A model generated the notes under the pieces. The model did not search any database. It was not told the DNA's origin and worked only from the letters and a program-made list of their open reading frames with translations. A DNA stretch of 64,000 bases from Burkholderia sp. BCC0506 (GTDB lineage: Bacteria; Pseudomonadota; Gammaproteobacteria; Burkholderiales; Burkholderiaceae): positions 124,001-188,000 of the forward strand of contig NZ_CADFEN010000007.1 in the NCBI RefSeq assembly GCF_902833145.1. Reading direction: 5' to 3'. Both the position numbers and the translations under genes were made by a program. Below, in pieces: positions 1-9,147 of the stretch; positions within the stretch are counted from its first letter, which is position 1, and every line of letters begins with the position of its first letter.

Positions 1-928
1 GGTCGCTGCGCGGGCTCATCCCGAATCGCGCGCGATAGGTGCGCGAGAAATGCGACGGCGATTCGAAGCCGCACGCGACGCACACCGACGTGATGCTCAT
101 GTCGGTCTGTTGCAGCAGCTCGCGTGCGCGATCGAGGCGCAGGTTCAGGTAGAAGCGCGTCGGCGTGTCGTTCAGCGTCGCGCTGAACAGCCGTTCGAGC
201 TGGCGCCGCGTGATCGAGACTTCCCGCGCGAGCGCGTCGGAGCCGAGCGGGTTATCCATGTGCCGCTGCATCGTGCCGATCACCTGGATCAGCTTGCGGT
301 TGTGCACGCCGTAGCGCGCGGCGATCTCGAGCCGCTGGCTGTCCGAGCGCTGCCGGATGCGGCTCACGACGAACTGCTCGGAGATCGCCGCCGCGAGGTC
401 CGCGCCGTGCCGGCGGCCGATCAGGTCGAGCATCATGTCGATCGATGCGGTGCCGCCCGCGCAGGTGATGCGCCGGTCGTCGATCTCGAACAGCTCCTGC
501 GTCGCGTTCAGGCCGGGATAGCGCTCGCGGAACGCGGCCAGCGCCTCCCAGTGCAGCGTGAGCGGTTGCGACGCGTCGAACAGCCCGGCTTCCGCGAGCA
601 CGAAGCTGCCCGTATCGATGCCGCCGAGCGTGGCGCCATGCCGGTGCTGGCGGCGCAGCCAGTCGCCGAGCGCGCGCGTGTAGCACACGAGCGGATCGAA
701 GCCGGCGACGACGAACACCGTATCGACCCGCGGGACGTCCGCGCACGCGGCTTCGGCGGCGACCGGAATGCCGTTGCTCGCGGCAACGGGCGCGCCGTCC
801 GCGCTGATCACGTGCCAGCGATACAGCTCGGTGCGAAAGCGGTTCGCAACGCGCAGCGGCTCGACCGCGGACATGAAGCCGAGCGCGGAGAAGCCGGGCA
901 GCAACAGGAAGTGGAAATCCTCGGGCAT
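1..928 (-). CDS. cdhR: CdhR-like GATase1/AraC transcriptional regulator (partial, 3' end outside window)
   Basis: Reading the minus strand from the ATG at 928 gives a protein beginning MPEDFHFLLLPGFSALGFMS, with a DJ-1/GATase1-like N-terminal half and a C-terminal AraC helix-turn-helix pair (second helix region CVACGFESPSHFSRTYRARF). The frame runs off the window edge, so the last residues are missing. This is the GlxA/CdhR architecture. In Pseudomonas, CdhR activates the carnitine dehydrogenase genes in response to carnitine. The matching caiX-cdhCAB genes lie 7 kb downstream on the other strand, separated from this gene by an amine dehydrogenase operon. That context favours CdhR over the sister regulators GbdR and ArgR, but family alone does not separate them. 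Confidence 0.78.
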   Translation of the reverse strand, partial: MPEDFHFLLLPGFSALGFMSAVEPLRVANRFRTELYRWHVISADGAPVAASNGIPVAAEAACADVPRVDTVFVVAGFDPLVCYTRALGDWLRRQHRHGATLGGIDTGSFVLAEAGLFDASQPLTLHWEALAAFRERYPGLNATQELFEIDDRRITCAGGTASIDMMLDLIGRRHGADLAAAISEQFVVSRIRQRSDSQRLEIAARYGVHNRKLIQVIGTMQRHMDNPLGSDALAREVSITRRQLERLFSATLNDTPTRFYLNLRLDRARELLQQTDMSITSVCVACGFESPSHFSRTYRARFGMSPRSD

Positions 929-1037
929 CGGGGCGTGGGGTGAAAGCAGGTGGTCGTCGCGCATCGCGCGACGCGGCGAGCGGGCCGGCGCGGGCGCCGA
1001 ACGTTCAAGCCGGGATTATCGCGGGTTTTGCCGGCGC

Positions 1038-2000
1038 TCAGCGCGTTTTTGCGCCGCGCACCGTGCGGCGCGCCGTCGCCGACGGCAGCTCGCCGAATTG
1101 CGCCTTGTACGCGTTCGCGAAATGCCCGAGATGAATGAAGCCCCAGCGGGCGGCCGCCTCGCTGATCGGCAGGTCGGCTTGCCGCGTGTCGAGCAGCAGC
1201 CGGCGGACCTGTGCGAGGCGCAGCGAGCGCGTGTAGTTGAGCGGACTCGTCTGGACGACCGACTGGAAGCTGTTCTGCATCGTGCGCCGGCTCACGCGCA
1301 GTTGCGCGCACAGGCTCAGGATGTCGACGGGCGCTTCCGGGTGCTCGATCACGTAGTCGTGCACGCGGCGCACGATGTCGGCGTGGCACGCGTACGTGAG
1401 CCGGTTCGGCGGCTCGGGCATCCGGTACGTGAGCAGATCGACGAGCACGTTGCCGATGTCGGCGCGCATCGCGCACTGCGCGCGTGCCGCGTCGAACGTA
1501 TCGGGCGCCGACAGCACACGTTCGAGCAGCGTCGCGAGTTGCACGCTCGCGCGTTCGCGCGCGGCGACCGGCACCTCGATGACGCCGCGCCGCAGCGCGC
1601 GTGCGTCCAGCCGGATGTCGGCGGCGTCTTCGATCTGCTGCATCAATTCGGGCTCGACGACCACGCCGATCAGCGACATGTCGTCGGGTGAATGGAGCTC
1701 GAACGGCGTACCGCCGCGCGCCAGCACGATCGAGCCGCGCTCGAGCCGCGCACCGCCGAACGCGAAGCTGCCCGAACCGGTGAGCGGCATCCCGAACACC
1801 GTATGGCCGTGCGGCAGGCATCCGCGCTGGATGATGCGCACGTTCGCCGCTTCCTGGAACAGCTGCACGCCGTCGAGCACCGCATGTTTGACCGCACTGC
1901 GATACGCGCCGGACCCGATCTGGTCGTAACGCTGATCCCAGCCGCGCAGCGCCTCGGCATGCCGGTCTGCGTCGTCGAACCTCTGATGTAACACGCGCAT
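1038..2000 (-). CDS. AraC-family regulator, EutR/FeaR-like, divergent from the amine dehydrogenase operon
   Basis: A 320-residue protein. The N-terminal ~200 residues look like the AraC_binding_2-type sensor of EutR/FeaR proteins, and the C-terminal ~100 residues are an AraC DNA-binding domain (VDILSLCAQLRVSRRTMQNS, then ISEAAARWGFIHLGHFANAY). The start at 2000 is supported by GGAGG five bases upstream. The gene is transcribed away from aauB with a 241-bp shared intergenic region, so it is the likely amine-responsive activator of that operon. FeaR of enterobacteria activates a phenylethylamine/tyramine oxidase and a phenylacetaldehyde dehydrogenase, which fits the aldehyde dehydrogenase at the end of the operon. 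The inducer is an inference. Confidence 0.8.
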   Translation of the reverse strand: MRVLHQRFDDADRHAEALRGWDQRYDQIGSGAYRSAVKHAVLDGVQLFQEAANVRIIQRGCLPHGHTVFGMPLTGSGSFAFGGARLERGSIVLARGGTPFELHSPDDMSLIGVVVEPELMQQIEDAADIRLDARALRRGVIEVPVAARERASVQLATLLERVLSAPDTFDAARAQCAMRADIGNVLVDLLTYRMPEPPNRLTYACHADIVRRVHDYVIEHPEAPVDILSLCAQLRVSRRTMQNSFQSVVQTSPLNYTRSLRLAQVRRLLLDTRQADLPISEAAARWGFIHLGHFANAYKAQFGELPSATARRTVRGAKTR

Positions 2001-2241
2001 GGCGCCTCCGGCGATCGTTCGGACCGCGCAAGATTAAACCGGCCGTGCGGTCGGTGCAATACGGAGGAGCGCTATTCCGTGCGAGCGCTTCGGAGGGTCG
2101 GAAGGGGCGCGGCCGCGCGGCTTTCACGCGCATTTCCAATATCCCGAATCGGCACGCACGCGTTGCCGGTCCGGGTGCTGGGCGGGTTTATTGTCGAACT
2201 ACAGTCGCCCCACATAACGTGAATTCCCCACTGGAGGCGGC

Positions 2242-3399
2242 ATGAGGACAAGGCGACGAACCGCGGCGCTCGCGGCGACGCTGGCGTTGACGGCGACATG
2301 GGCCGGCGGCGCGAACGCGACGGAAAAACCCGAAGAACTGGTCGTGCAGAAGATGCCGCCGTGGCATCCGCACGAGGTCTATGTCGTCGACATCTCGATG
2401 CCGTCGATGACCGACGGGCGCATCTACGTCTACGACGCCGATGCGAAGAAGCTGCTCGGCCAGATCGACGGCGGTTTCGCCCCCGGCTTCGCGATCTCGC
2501 CCGACCGCAAGACGAGCTTCGTCGCCACGACCTATTTCTCGCGCGGCTCGCACGGCACGCGCACCGACGTCGTCGAGATGATCGACAACACGACGCTCGA
2601 TCATGCGGGCGAGATCGTGATTCCGGCGAAGCACGGGCAGCACGTGCCGTCGCCGTACAACACCGCGTTCAGCGCCGACGGCAAGCGGCTGTACGTCGCG
2701 AACATCACGCCGGCCGCGTCGGTGACGGTGATCGACGCCGTCTCGAAGCAGGTGCTGTCGGAGATCGACATGGCCGCATGCGTGCTCGCATATCCGTCGG
2801 GCAACGACCGCTTCACCGCGCTGTGCGAAAGCGGCAAGGCGCTGACCGTCACGCTCGACGCGAACGGCAAGGAGGCGAAGCGCGCGATGTCGGACGCGTT
2901 CATCGACGTCGACAAGGATCCGGCGTTCGTCAACGCGTCGCGGTACAAGGGCGACTATCTGTTCACCACCTACGGCGGTAACGTGCGCAGCGCCGATTTC
3001 AGCGGCGACACGCCGGTGTTCGGCAAGCCGTGGCCGCTGCTGACGGACGCCGAGCGCGCCGAGGGCTGGCGCCCGGGCGGCCTGCAGCAGACGGCCGTGC
3101 AGGCGAAGCAGAACCGTTACTACGTGCTGATGCACAAGGGTGCCGACGGCTCGCACAAGGATCCCGGCACGCAGGTGTGGGTGTACGACCTGAAGTCGAA
3201 GCAGCGCGTCGCGCGCTGGGATCTCGCGCAGCTGAAGGTCGAGCCGCTCGTGTCGATCCAGGTTAGCGAGGACGACAAGCCGCTGTTCTACGGGCTGACG
3301 GCGACCTCCGACCTCGTCGTGATGGACGCGCGCACCGGCGCGTTGCGGCACGTCGAGAAGCAGGTCGGCAACTCGTCGTCGCTGCTCGTCAACCCGTGA
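2242..3399 (+). CDS. aauB: Aromatic amine/methylamine dehydrogenase, large (beta-propeller) subunit
   Basis: A 385-residue periplasmic protein with an Arg-rich signal peptide (predicted cleavage after AGGANA). The rest is the seven-bladed propeller of the TTQ amine dehydrogenase large subunit (YVVDISMPSMTDGRIYVYDA, FAPGFAISPD, HVPSPYNTAFSADGKRLYV, GTQVWVYDLKSKQR). It supports the TTQ-bearing small subunit in oxidative deamination of a primary amine. The start at 2242 has GGAGGCGG just upstream. It is first in the order B-E-D-A seen in the Alcaligenes faecalis aromatic amine dehydrogenase operon and in mau operons. The adjacent aldehyde dehydrogenase and FeaR-like regulator argue for aromatic amines rather than methylamine; the substrate is not proved by sequence. 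Confidence 0.88.
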   Translation: MRTRRRTAALAATLALTATWAGGANATEKPEELVVQKMPPWHPHEVYVVDISMPSMTDGRIYVYDADAKKLLGQIDGGFAPGFAISPDRKTSFVATTYFSRGSHGTRTDVVEMIDNTTLDHAGEIVIPAKHGQHVPSPYNTAFSADGKRLYVANITPAASVTVIDAVSKQVLSEIDMAACVLAYPSGNDRFTALCESGKALTVTLDANGKEAKRAMSDAFIDVDKDPAFVNASRYKGDYLFTTYGGNVRSADFSGDTPVFGKPWPLLTDAERAEGWRPGGLQQTAVQAKQNRYYVLMHKGADGSHKDPGTQVWVYDLKSKQRVARWDLAQLKVEPLVSIQVSEDDKPLFYGLTATSDLVVMDARTGALRHVEKQVGNSSSLLVNP

Positions 3400-3406
3400 G
3401 GCCGCG

Positions 3407-3961
3407 ATGACCGTCGATCCCGTACTCGCCACCGGCGCGCAGGCCGGCGCGGCCGCCGTCGTGCTGCTCGGCGCCTTCGCGAAGATGCGCCGGCCCGCCG
3501 CGTTCCGCCATGCCCTCGCCGGCTACCGGCTGCTGCCCGACGCGCTGACCGCCCCTGTTGCGTTCGCGATTCCGCTCGCGGAAACCATCGCCGCCGCGGC
3601 GCTGCTGTTTCCCGATACGCGCACGGCCGGTGCGATCGGCCTGATCGCGCTGCTTCTGGTGTTCGCCGCCGGCCTCGCGATCAACCTGCTGCGCGGCCAC
3701 ACCGACATCGACTGCGGCTGTTCCGGCTTCGCCGCCGCCCGGGCGGACGCACCGCGCGGCATCGGCTGGTTGCATGTCGGTCGCGTGCTGCTGCTCGTCG
3801 CGCTGGCCGCGACCGCGTTCGTCGAGCCGGGCACGCGCACCGTGGTGTGGTTCGACTACCTGACGCTGTTCTTCTCCGTGCTGCTGATCGTCTGCGCGCT
3901 GCTCACCGTCGACGTGCTGCTCGCCAACGTCCCGCGCCTTTCTCACCTGAGGAATTCATGA
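3407..3961 (+). CDS. aauE: MauE-like membrane protein for amine dehydrogenase maturation
   Basis: 184 residues with about four hydrophobic segments and the motif DIDCGCSGF after the third, the cysteine signature of MauE/DoxX-like redox membrane proteins. MauE is needed in methylotrophs for stable assembly and disulfide formation of the small subunit, together with MauD. It starts 8 bp after aauB stops, and its own stop overlaps the start of aauD (ATGA), so translation is likely coupled. No catalytic activity of its own is expected. Confidence 0.85.
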   Translation: MTVDPVLATGAQAGAAAVVLLGAFAKMRRPAAFRHALAGYRLLPDALTAPVAFAIPLAETIAAAALLFPDTRTAGAIGLIALLLVFAAGLAINLLRGHTDIDCGCSGFAAARADAPRGIGWLHVGRVLLLVALAATAFVEPGTRTVVWFDYLTLFFSVLLIVCALLTVDVLLANVPRLSHLRNS

Positions 3962-4593
3962 TGCAAACCGCTCTCACCGTTTCCACCGCCCTGCTGTGGG
4001 TGGCCGTCCTCGCGCTCGGCGCGATCTGCCTCGCGCTGGTGCGCCAGATCGGCATTCTGTACGAACGCATCATGCCGGCCGGCGCGCTGATGATCGACAA
4101 GGGCCCGGCCGTCGGCGCGATCGCGCCGACGTTCGAACTGACCGACATTCGCGGTTCGCACGTGAAGGTCGGCGGCATCGACGCAGCGGGCAAGGCCACG
4201 CTGCTGTTCTTCCTGTCGCCGACGTGCCCGGTCTGCAAGAAGCTGTTGCCGCTCTTGCCGTCGCTGCAGGCCAGCGAAGCGACGCCGGTGAACATCGTGC
4301 TCGCGAGCGACGGCGATGCCGACGAACACACGCGCTTTGCGCGAAAGCACGACCTCGGGCGCTTCCCGTACGTGCTGTCGCAGGAGCTCGGCCTCGCGTA
4401 CCAGATCGGCAAGCTGCCGTATGCGGTGCTGCTCGACGAAACGGGCACCGTGCGCGCGAAGGGGCTCGTCAACACGCGCGAGCACCTCGAGAGCCTGTTC
4501 GAGGCGAAGGAGCGCGGTGTCGCGTCGCTGCAGCAGTTCGTGCACGGCGATCACGGCCACGGCGCCCACGACGCGCACGCACAGCACGCATGA
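3958..4593 (+). CDS. aauD: MauD-like thioredoxin-fold disulfide protein
   Basis: 211 residues: one N-terminal membrane anchor (about residues 5-25), then a periplasmic thioredoxin fold with active site SPTCPVCKKLLP and the cis-Pro region GKLPYAVLLDETG. MauD is thought to form or isomerise the six disulfides of the small subunit. The C-terminus ends in a His-rich tail (HGDHGHGAHDAHAQHA), unusual and possibly metal-binding. Start at 3958 overlaps the aauE stop; 3961 is an equally placed ATG one codon on. Confidence 0.86.
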   Translation: MMQTALTVSTALLWVAVLALGAICLALVRQIGILYERIMPAGALMIDKGPAVGAIAPTFELTDIRGSHVKVGGIDAAGKATLLFFLSPTCPVCKKLLPLLPSLQASEATPVNIVLASDGDADEHTRFARKHDLGRFPYVLSQELGLAYQIGKLPYAVLLDETGTVRAKGLVNTREHLESLFEAKERGVASLQQFVHGDHGHGAHDAHAQHA

Positions 4594-4632
4594 CCGGCCG
4601 AACCTTTTTCAACGTCATTGGAGAACGACGAC

Positions 4633-5172
4633 ATGGGCGTGTTTGATTCATGGTTCGAGCGGTCGGCGCGCGGCGTCGCGCAGCACAGCTCGCGGCGCAG
4701 CGCGATGGCGAAGCTCGGCAAGGTGCTGGTGGGTTCGGCGCTGCTGCCGCTGCTGCCGGTCGATCGCACCGCATACGCGGCCGATGCGGCGGCGTCGGGC
4801 GCATCCGGTGCCGCCGCCGCGGGCGCAAGCGACGACCCGACGAGCTGCGACTACTGGAAATACTGCGCGATCGATGGCTGGCTTTGCAGTTGCTGCGGCG
4901 GCACGTCGAGCAGTTGCCCGCCGGGCACGACGCCTTCGCCGATCACGTGGATCGGCACCTGCCGCAATCCGCACGACGGTTCGGATTACATCGTGTCGTA
5001 CAACGACTGCTGCGGGAAGACCTCGTGCGGCAAGTGCTTCTGCAACCGCAACGAGCGCGAGAAGCCGCTGTACAAGCTGTCGCTGAACAACGACATCAAC
5101 TGGTGCATGGCGAACGGTAATTCGAATTACCACTGTTCGGTTTCGGTTCTGCTGGGAGCGGCAAAGCAATGA
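4633..5172 (+). CDS. aauA: TTQ-containing amine dehydrogenase small subunit precursor
   Basis: 179 residues from the ATG at 4633, preceded by GGAGAA. The N-terminus holds a twin-arginine-type leader (SRRSAMAKLG then a hydrophobic stretch to about residue 50). The mature part has 14 cysteines. Aligned by eye with the Paracoccus methylamine dehydrogenase small subunit, W106 (PITWIGTC) and W157 (NDINWC) are the two tryptophans that become tryptophan tryptophylquinone, and D81 (AIDGW) and D125 (YNDCC) match the two active-site aspartates. The enzyme would act in the periplasm and pass electrons to a blue copper protein or cytochrome. Its stop overlaps the next start (ATGA). Confidence 0.92.
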   Translation: MGVFDSWFERSARGVAQHSSRRSAMAKLGKVLVGSALLPLLPVDRTAYAADAAASGASGAAAAGASDDPTSCDYWKYCAIDGWLCSCCGGTSSSCPPGTTPSPITWIGTCRNPHDGSDYIVSYNDCCGKTSCGKCFCNRNEREKPLYKLSLNNDINWCMANGNSNYHCSVSVLLGAAKQ

Positions 5173-5669
5173 AAGTGAAGCAGGCGGGAAAGGGCATCGT
5201 TGCGTGCATGGCGGCCGTTGCGGCCTTCGCGTTGCCGCACGCGGCGGGCGCACAGGAAACCGCGCATTACCCGGCCGGGAAAGGCCTGTTCGACGCGCAG
5301 TGCGCGGTGTGTCACCAGGCGGGCGGGAAAGGGCAGGACGGCCTCGCGCCGCCGCTGACCGAATATCCGGGCAAGTACGCGGCGTCGGAAGCCGGGCGGG
5401 CGCAACTGATCGCGACGCTGCTGCACGGGATGTTCGGCGAGATCGCGGTGCACGACAAGCGCTACAACTTCAAGATGCCGTCGTTCGCGAGCGCGAGCGA
5501 CGACGACATCGCGCACGTGCTCAACTATGTCGTGTTCGACCTCAATGCGCAGCACGGCGACGCGAAGCCGTTCACCGCGGCCGATATCCGGGCGGCGCGC
5601 GCGAAGCAGATGGACGGCGCGGCCGTGCATGCGCAGCGCGCGGCGGTGATCAAGGGGCTCGGGCCGTGA
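5169..5669 (+). CDS. Small periplasmic c-type cytochrome of the amine dehydrogenase operon
   Basis: 166 residues with a signal peptide (cleavage near GAQA) and one haem-binding motif CAVCH at about residues 45-49. FKMPSF probably supplies the axial methionine. It overlaps aauA by 4 bp and the next cytochrome by 4 bp. The likely role is accepting electrons from the TTQ enzyme or relaying them to an oxidase. A role in cofactor maturation is possible because no mauG gene is present in this cluster. Similar single-haem cytochrome genes follow aauA in the described aromatic amine dehydrogenase operon. Confidence 0.82.
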   Translation: MKVKQAGKGIVACMAAVAAFALPHAAGAQETAHYPAGKGLFDAQCAVCHQAGGKGQDGLAPPLTEYPGKYAASEAGRAQLIATLLHGMFGEIAVHDKRYNFKMPSFASASDDDIAHVLNYVVFDLNAQHGDAKPFTAADIRAARAKQMDGAAVHAQRAAVIKGLGP

Positions 5670-6193
5670 ACGGCGTGCGCGCGTCCGTGCAGCGCACGCG
5701 GTGCGCGTCGTCGTGGCTCGGCGGCCTGTCGCATCGCCTGTCGTCGTGGCTGCTGCTGGCGGGCGCGTCGGCCTGTGCATTCGCCATGCCTGCGCGGGCC
5801 GACGGCGCGGCCGACGCCGCGCTCGCGCGGCAGCACTGGGTGCTCAACTGCATGGGCTGCCACACGGCGACGGGCGGCGGCATTCCCGGCAAGGTGCCGC
5901 CGCTCGCGAATTCGCTCGGCTATTTCACGCATCTGCCGGACGGGCGAGAGTACGTGATGCGCGTGCCCGGCGCGTCGAACTCGGCGCTGTCGGATCGGGA
6001 GCTGGCCGACGTGCTCAACTGGGTGCTCACGACGATGAACCGCGATGCGCTGCCGCGCGACTTCAAGCCGTACACGGCCGCCGAAGTCGCCGCGCATCGC
6101 CACCCCGCGCTGTCCGACGTCGCGACCGTGCGCGCCGGTCTCGTTCGTGCGTTGCAGGCGCGCGGGATCGACGGCGTCGCGGATCGCTACTGA
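5666..6193 (+). CDS. Second small c-type cytochrome of the amine dehydrogenase operon
   Basis: 175 residues from a GTG start at 5666 that overlaps the previous stop (GTGA); no ATG is better placed. A hydrophobic leader ends near AMPARA, followed by one haem motif, CMGCH. The region after it (GGIPGKVPPLANSLGYF, then a helical LADVLNWVLTTMN) resembles single-domain cytochromes. Having two different single-haem cytochromes back to back suggests a two-step electron relay from the quinone enzyme. Which one docks with AauA/AauB cannot be read from sequence. Confidence 0.8.
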   Translation: MNGVRASVQRTRCASSWLGGLSHRLSSWLLLAGASACAFAMPARADGAADAALARQHWVLNCMGCHTATGGGIPGKVPPLANSLGYFTHLPDGREYVMRVPGASNSALSDRELADVLNWVLTTMNRDALPRDFKPYTAAEVAAHRHPALSDVATVRAGLVRALQARGIDGVADRY

Positions 6194-6226
6194 CCGACTC
6201 ACTCAACGAATCAGGGAAACAGGAAC

Positions 6227-7732
6227 ATGGAGACGAACGAAACCTTTGCGCTGCTCGACGCCACGCGCGCGTTTCTCGCGAAGCCGAAGAAGATGCTGAT
6301 CGGCGCCGAATGGAGCGATGCCGCATCGGGCCGCCAGCTCGATGTCGTGAACCCGGCCGACGGTACCGTGATCGCACGCGTGCCCGAAGCGGACGAGCGC
6401 GACGTGCAGCAGGCGGTCGCCGCCGCACGTCGTGCATTCGACGCGGGCCCGTGGCGCAGTGCGAAGACGACCGACCGCGAGCGCCTGATGCTCGTGCTCG
6501 CCGACCTGATCGAAGCCAACGCGCGCGAGCTTGCCGAGATCGAATCGCTCGACAACGGCAAGCCGGTGATGGTCGCGCAGGGGCTCGACGTCGCGATGGC
6601 CGCGCAGTGCTTCCGCTACATGGCCGGCTGGGCGACGAAGATCGAAGGCAGCGTGATCGACGCCGGCATGCCGTACCTGCCGGACAGCGAGATCTTCGCC
6701 TATACGCGCAAGGAGCCCGTCGGCGTGGTCGGCGCGATCATTCCGTGGAATTTCCCGCTGCTGATGGCCGCGTGGAAAATCGCGCCGGCGCTCGCGACCG
6801 GCTGCACCGTCGTGCTCAAGCCTGCCGAAGACACGCCGCTGAGCGCATTGCGGCTGGGCGAGCTGATCCAGGCGGCCGGGTTCCCGGACGGCGTCGTCAA
6901 TATCGTCACCGGCTACGGTCACACGGCCGGCGCGGCGCTGTCGCGCGACCCGCGCGTCGACAAGATCGCGTTCACCGGATCGACGCAGACGGGCAAGACG
7001 ATCGGCCATGCGGCGCTCGACAACATGACGCGGATGTCGCTGGAACTCGGCGGCAAGTCGCCGGTGATCGTGCTGCCCGACGTCGATGTCGACAAGGCCG
7101 CGCTGGGTGTCGCGAACGCGATCTTCTTCAACCAGGGGCAGGTGTGCACGGCCGGTTCGCGCGCCTATATCCATGCGAAGGTGTTCGACGGCGTGATCGA
7201 GCGCGTCGCGAAGATCGCCGCGAGCCTGAAGATCGGCCCCGGGATGGACCCGGCGACGCAGATCGGCCCGCTCGTGTCGGCGAAACAGCGCGAGCGCGTG
7301 TGCGGGTACATCGACTCGGGGTTCGGCGAGGGGGCGCGCGCGGCGGCGGGCGGCCGCGCGATCGACGGTCCCGGCTTCTTCGTCGAGCCGACGGTGCTGG
7401 TCGATACGACGCACGCGATGCGCGTGGTGCGCGAGGAGATCTTCGGGCCGGTGCTCGTCGCGATGCCGTTCGACGACGTCGATACGGCCGTGCAGCTCGC
7501 GAACGACACGCCGTATGGCCTCGGCGCGAGCATCTGGTCGAACGATCTGTCGGCGATCCACAAGCTGGTCCCGCGTATCGCGGCGGGCACCGTGTGGGTG
7601 AACTGCCACTCGCTGCTCGACAACGCGCTGCCGTTCGGCGGGATGAAGCAGTCGGGTTTCGGCCGCGAACTCGGCCGCGCGGTGATCGACCAGTACACGG
7701 AAAGCAAGTCGGTGATGATGAACTACGCGTGA
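6227..7732 (+). CDS. Aldehyde dehydrogenase, phenylacetaldehyde dehydrogenase-like
   Basis: 501 residues, full-length NAD(P)-dependent aldehyde dehydrogenase: PWNFPLLMAAWKIAPALA (cofactor site), ELGGKSP (general-base Glu), NQGQVCTAGSR (catalytic Cys) and EEIFGPV. It is the last gene of the amine dehydrogenase operon, 33 bp after the second cytochrome. It would oxidise the aldehyde released by the amine dehydrogenase to the acid, for example phenylacetaldehyde to phenylacetate. Similarity to FeaB/PadA-type enzymes is by eye only; PuuC-type enzymes look alike. Confidence 0.88.
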   Translation: METNETFALLDATRAFLAKPKKMLIGAEWSDAASGRQLDVVNPADGTVIARVPEADERDVQQAVAAARRAFDAGPWRSAKTTDRERLMLVLADLIEANARELAEIESLDNGKPVMVAQGLDVAMAAQCFRYMAGWATKIEGSVIDAGMPYLPDSEIFAYTRKEPVGVVGAIIPWNFPLLMAAWKIAPALATGCTVVLKPAEDTPLSALRLGELIQAAGFPDGVVNIVTGYGHTAGAALSRDPRVDKIAFTGSTQTGKTIGHAALDNMTRMSLELGGKSPVIVLPDVDVDKAALGVANAIFFNQGQVCTAGSRAYIHAKVFDGVIERVAKIAASLKIGPGMDPATQIGPLVSAKQRERVCGYIDSGFGEGARAAAGGRAIDGPGFFVEPTVLVDTTHAMRVVREEIFGPVLVAMPFDDVDTAVQLANDTPYGLGASIWSNDLSAIHKLVPRIAAGTVWVNCHSLLDNALPFGGMKQSGFGRELGRAVIDQYTESKSVMMNYA

Positions 7733-8132
7733 GTGGTGCGGCGAATGCGCGGCCGGCATGTCGGCCCGCACGCGCTGCCTGCCGCGCCGTCATGCACGGA
7801 GCGGCACCACCCCGAGCATCGGGCGTGCGGCGCCGGCACCGCGGATCGGGTTCGCCGGATGCCGCGCGATGCCGTCAGCAGGGCCATGACGGAATCGAAA
7901 GGCTTTCGCCGCATCCGGGCAATCTCGGCGGCCTCCAGAAAAACCCCAAACCCCCGCCCGTCAAGCCTGACGCGAAAGGTAGTGGTTTCCACTCATAGTC
8001 GCAAACGGGCAAGAATAGGTCGCCGCCGGTCTTCTCGCGGCGAATATGGCTCGTTACTTTTACTCCCACGATGCAGGCCGGCGCACACTCCGCGCACCGG
8101 CTGCCGCGAGACCAACCGGGAGGAATCGAACC
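7733..8132. promoter_or_regulatory. 400-bp regulatory gap before the carnitine operon, with palindrome 7981-7993
   Basis: No credible gene. The segment holds a perfect 5-3-5 inverted repeat, AGTGGTTTCCACT, at 7981-7993, and a shorter GTCA-4-TGAC repeat at 7960-7971, about 150 bp upstream of caiX. That placement suits an activator such as CdhR or GbdR, but no consensus could be checked. The caiX ribosome-binding site (GGGAGGA) lies at 8118-8124. Confidence 0.4.
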
Positions 8133-9086
8133 ATGAAGTCGACGAAGATCGCCGCGCTTGTCGCGGCCGTGCTGGCGACCGGCGCGTTCACGAACGCGGC
8201 GCTGGCCGAGACGGAGGCCGCCACCTGCCGCACCGTGCGTTTCGCGGATATCGGCTGGACCGACATCACGTCGACCACGGCGCTCGCGTCGACCGTGTTC
8301 GAGGCGCTCGGCTACAAGCCGACCACGACGATCGCGTCGGTGCCGATCTCGTTCGCCGGCCTCAAGAGCAAGCAGCTCGACGTGTCGCTCGGCTACTGGT
8401 GGCCCGTGCAGCAGAAGCAGCTGCAACCGTTCCTCGACAGCAAGTCGATCAACGTCGTCGAGCCGCCGAACCTGTCCGGCGCGAAGGCGACGCTCGCGGT
8501 GCCGAGCTACGAATACCAGGCCGGCCTGAAGAGCTTCGACGACATCGCGAAGCACCGCGCGGAACTCGACGGCAAGATCTACGGGATCGAGCCGGGCAGC
8601 AGCGCGAACGCGACGATCCAGAAGATGATCGACACGAACCAGTACGGGCTCGGCGGCTTCAAGCTCGTCGAATCGAGCGAAGCGGGGATGCTGGTGACGG
8701 TCGAGCGCGCGATCCGCGAGAAGAAGTGGGTCGTGTTCCTCGGCTGGGAGCCGCATCCGATGAACATCCAGCTCAGCATGAACTACCTGTCCGGCGGCGA
8801 CGCGGCGTTCGGGCCGAACTACGGCGAAGCGCGCGTGTACACGCTCACCGCGCCCGACTTCATCGCGCGCTGCCCGAACGCGGGCAAGCTGGTGACGAAC
8901 CTGCGCTTCTCGACGCAGCTCGAGAACCAGCTGATGCAGTCGGTGATGAACAAGACCAAGCCGGCCGAGGCCGCGAAGGCTTACCTGAAGAAGAACCCGC
9001 AGGTGCTCGATCCGTGGCTCGCGGGCGTCAAGACGTTCGACGGCAAGGACGGCCTGCCTGCCGTGAAGGCGTATCTCGGCCTGTAA
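8133..9086 (+). CDS. caiX: CaiX-like carnitine/betaine substrate-binding protein
   Basis: 317 residues with a signal peptide (cleavage near NAALAE) and an OpuAC/ProX fold: [20 protein letters not shown] near the start, LGYWWPVQQ (aromatic residues that cage quaternary ammonium groups), and [10 protein letters not shown]. This is the periplasmic ligand-binding family for choline, betaine and carnitine. In Pseudomonas, CaiX is an orphan binding protein that delivers carnitine to a betaine-type ABC transporter encoded elsewhere; no permease or ATPase gene is present here either. First gene of the carnitine cluster. Confidence 0.85.
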   Translation: MKSTKIAALVAAVLATGAFTNAALAETEAATCRTVRFADIGWTDITSTTALASTVFEALGYKPTTTIASVPISFAGLKSKQLDVSLGYWWPVQQKQLQPFLDSKSINVVEPPNLSGAKATLAVPSYEYQAGLKSFDDIAKHRAELDGKIYGIEPGSSANATIQKMIDTNQYGLGGFKLVESSEAGMLVTVERAIREKKWVVFLGWEPHPMNIQLSMNYLSGGDAAFGPNYGEARVYTLTAPDFIARCPNAGKLVTNLRFSTQLENQLMQSVMNKTKPAEAAKAYLKKNPQVLDPWLAGVKTFDGKDGLPAVKAYLGL

Positions 9087-9147
9087 GGGCCCACGCCCAC
9101 GCGCGACCTGCAATGCGACACAACCCGAATCAAGCGAGGCATCCAGC

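Noticed and set aside
5701-7998. A 765-codon plus-strand frame overlapping the cytochrome and aldehyde dehydrogenase genes
   Set aside because: Different frame from the enzyme, no motifs, Arg-rich.
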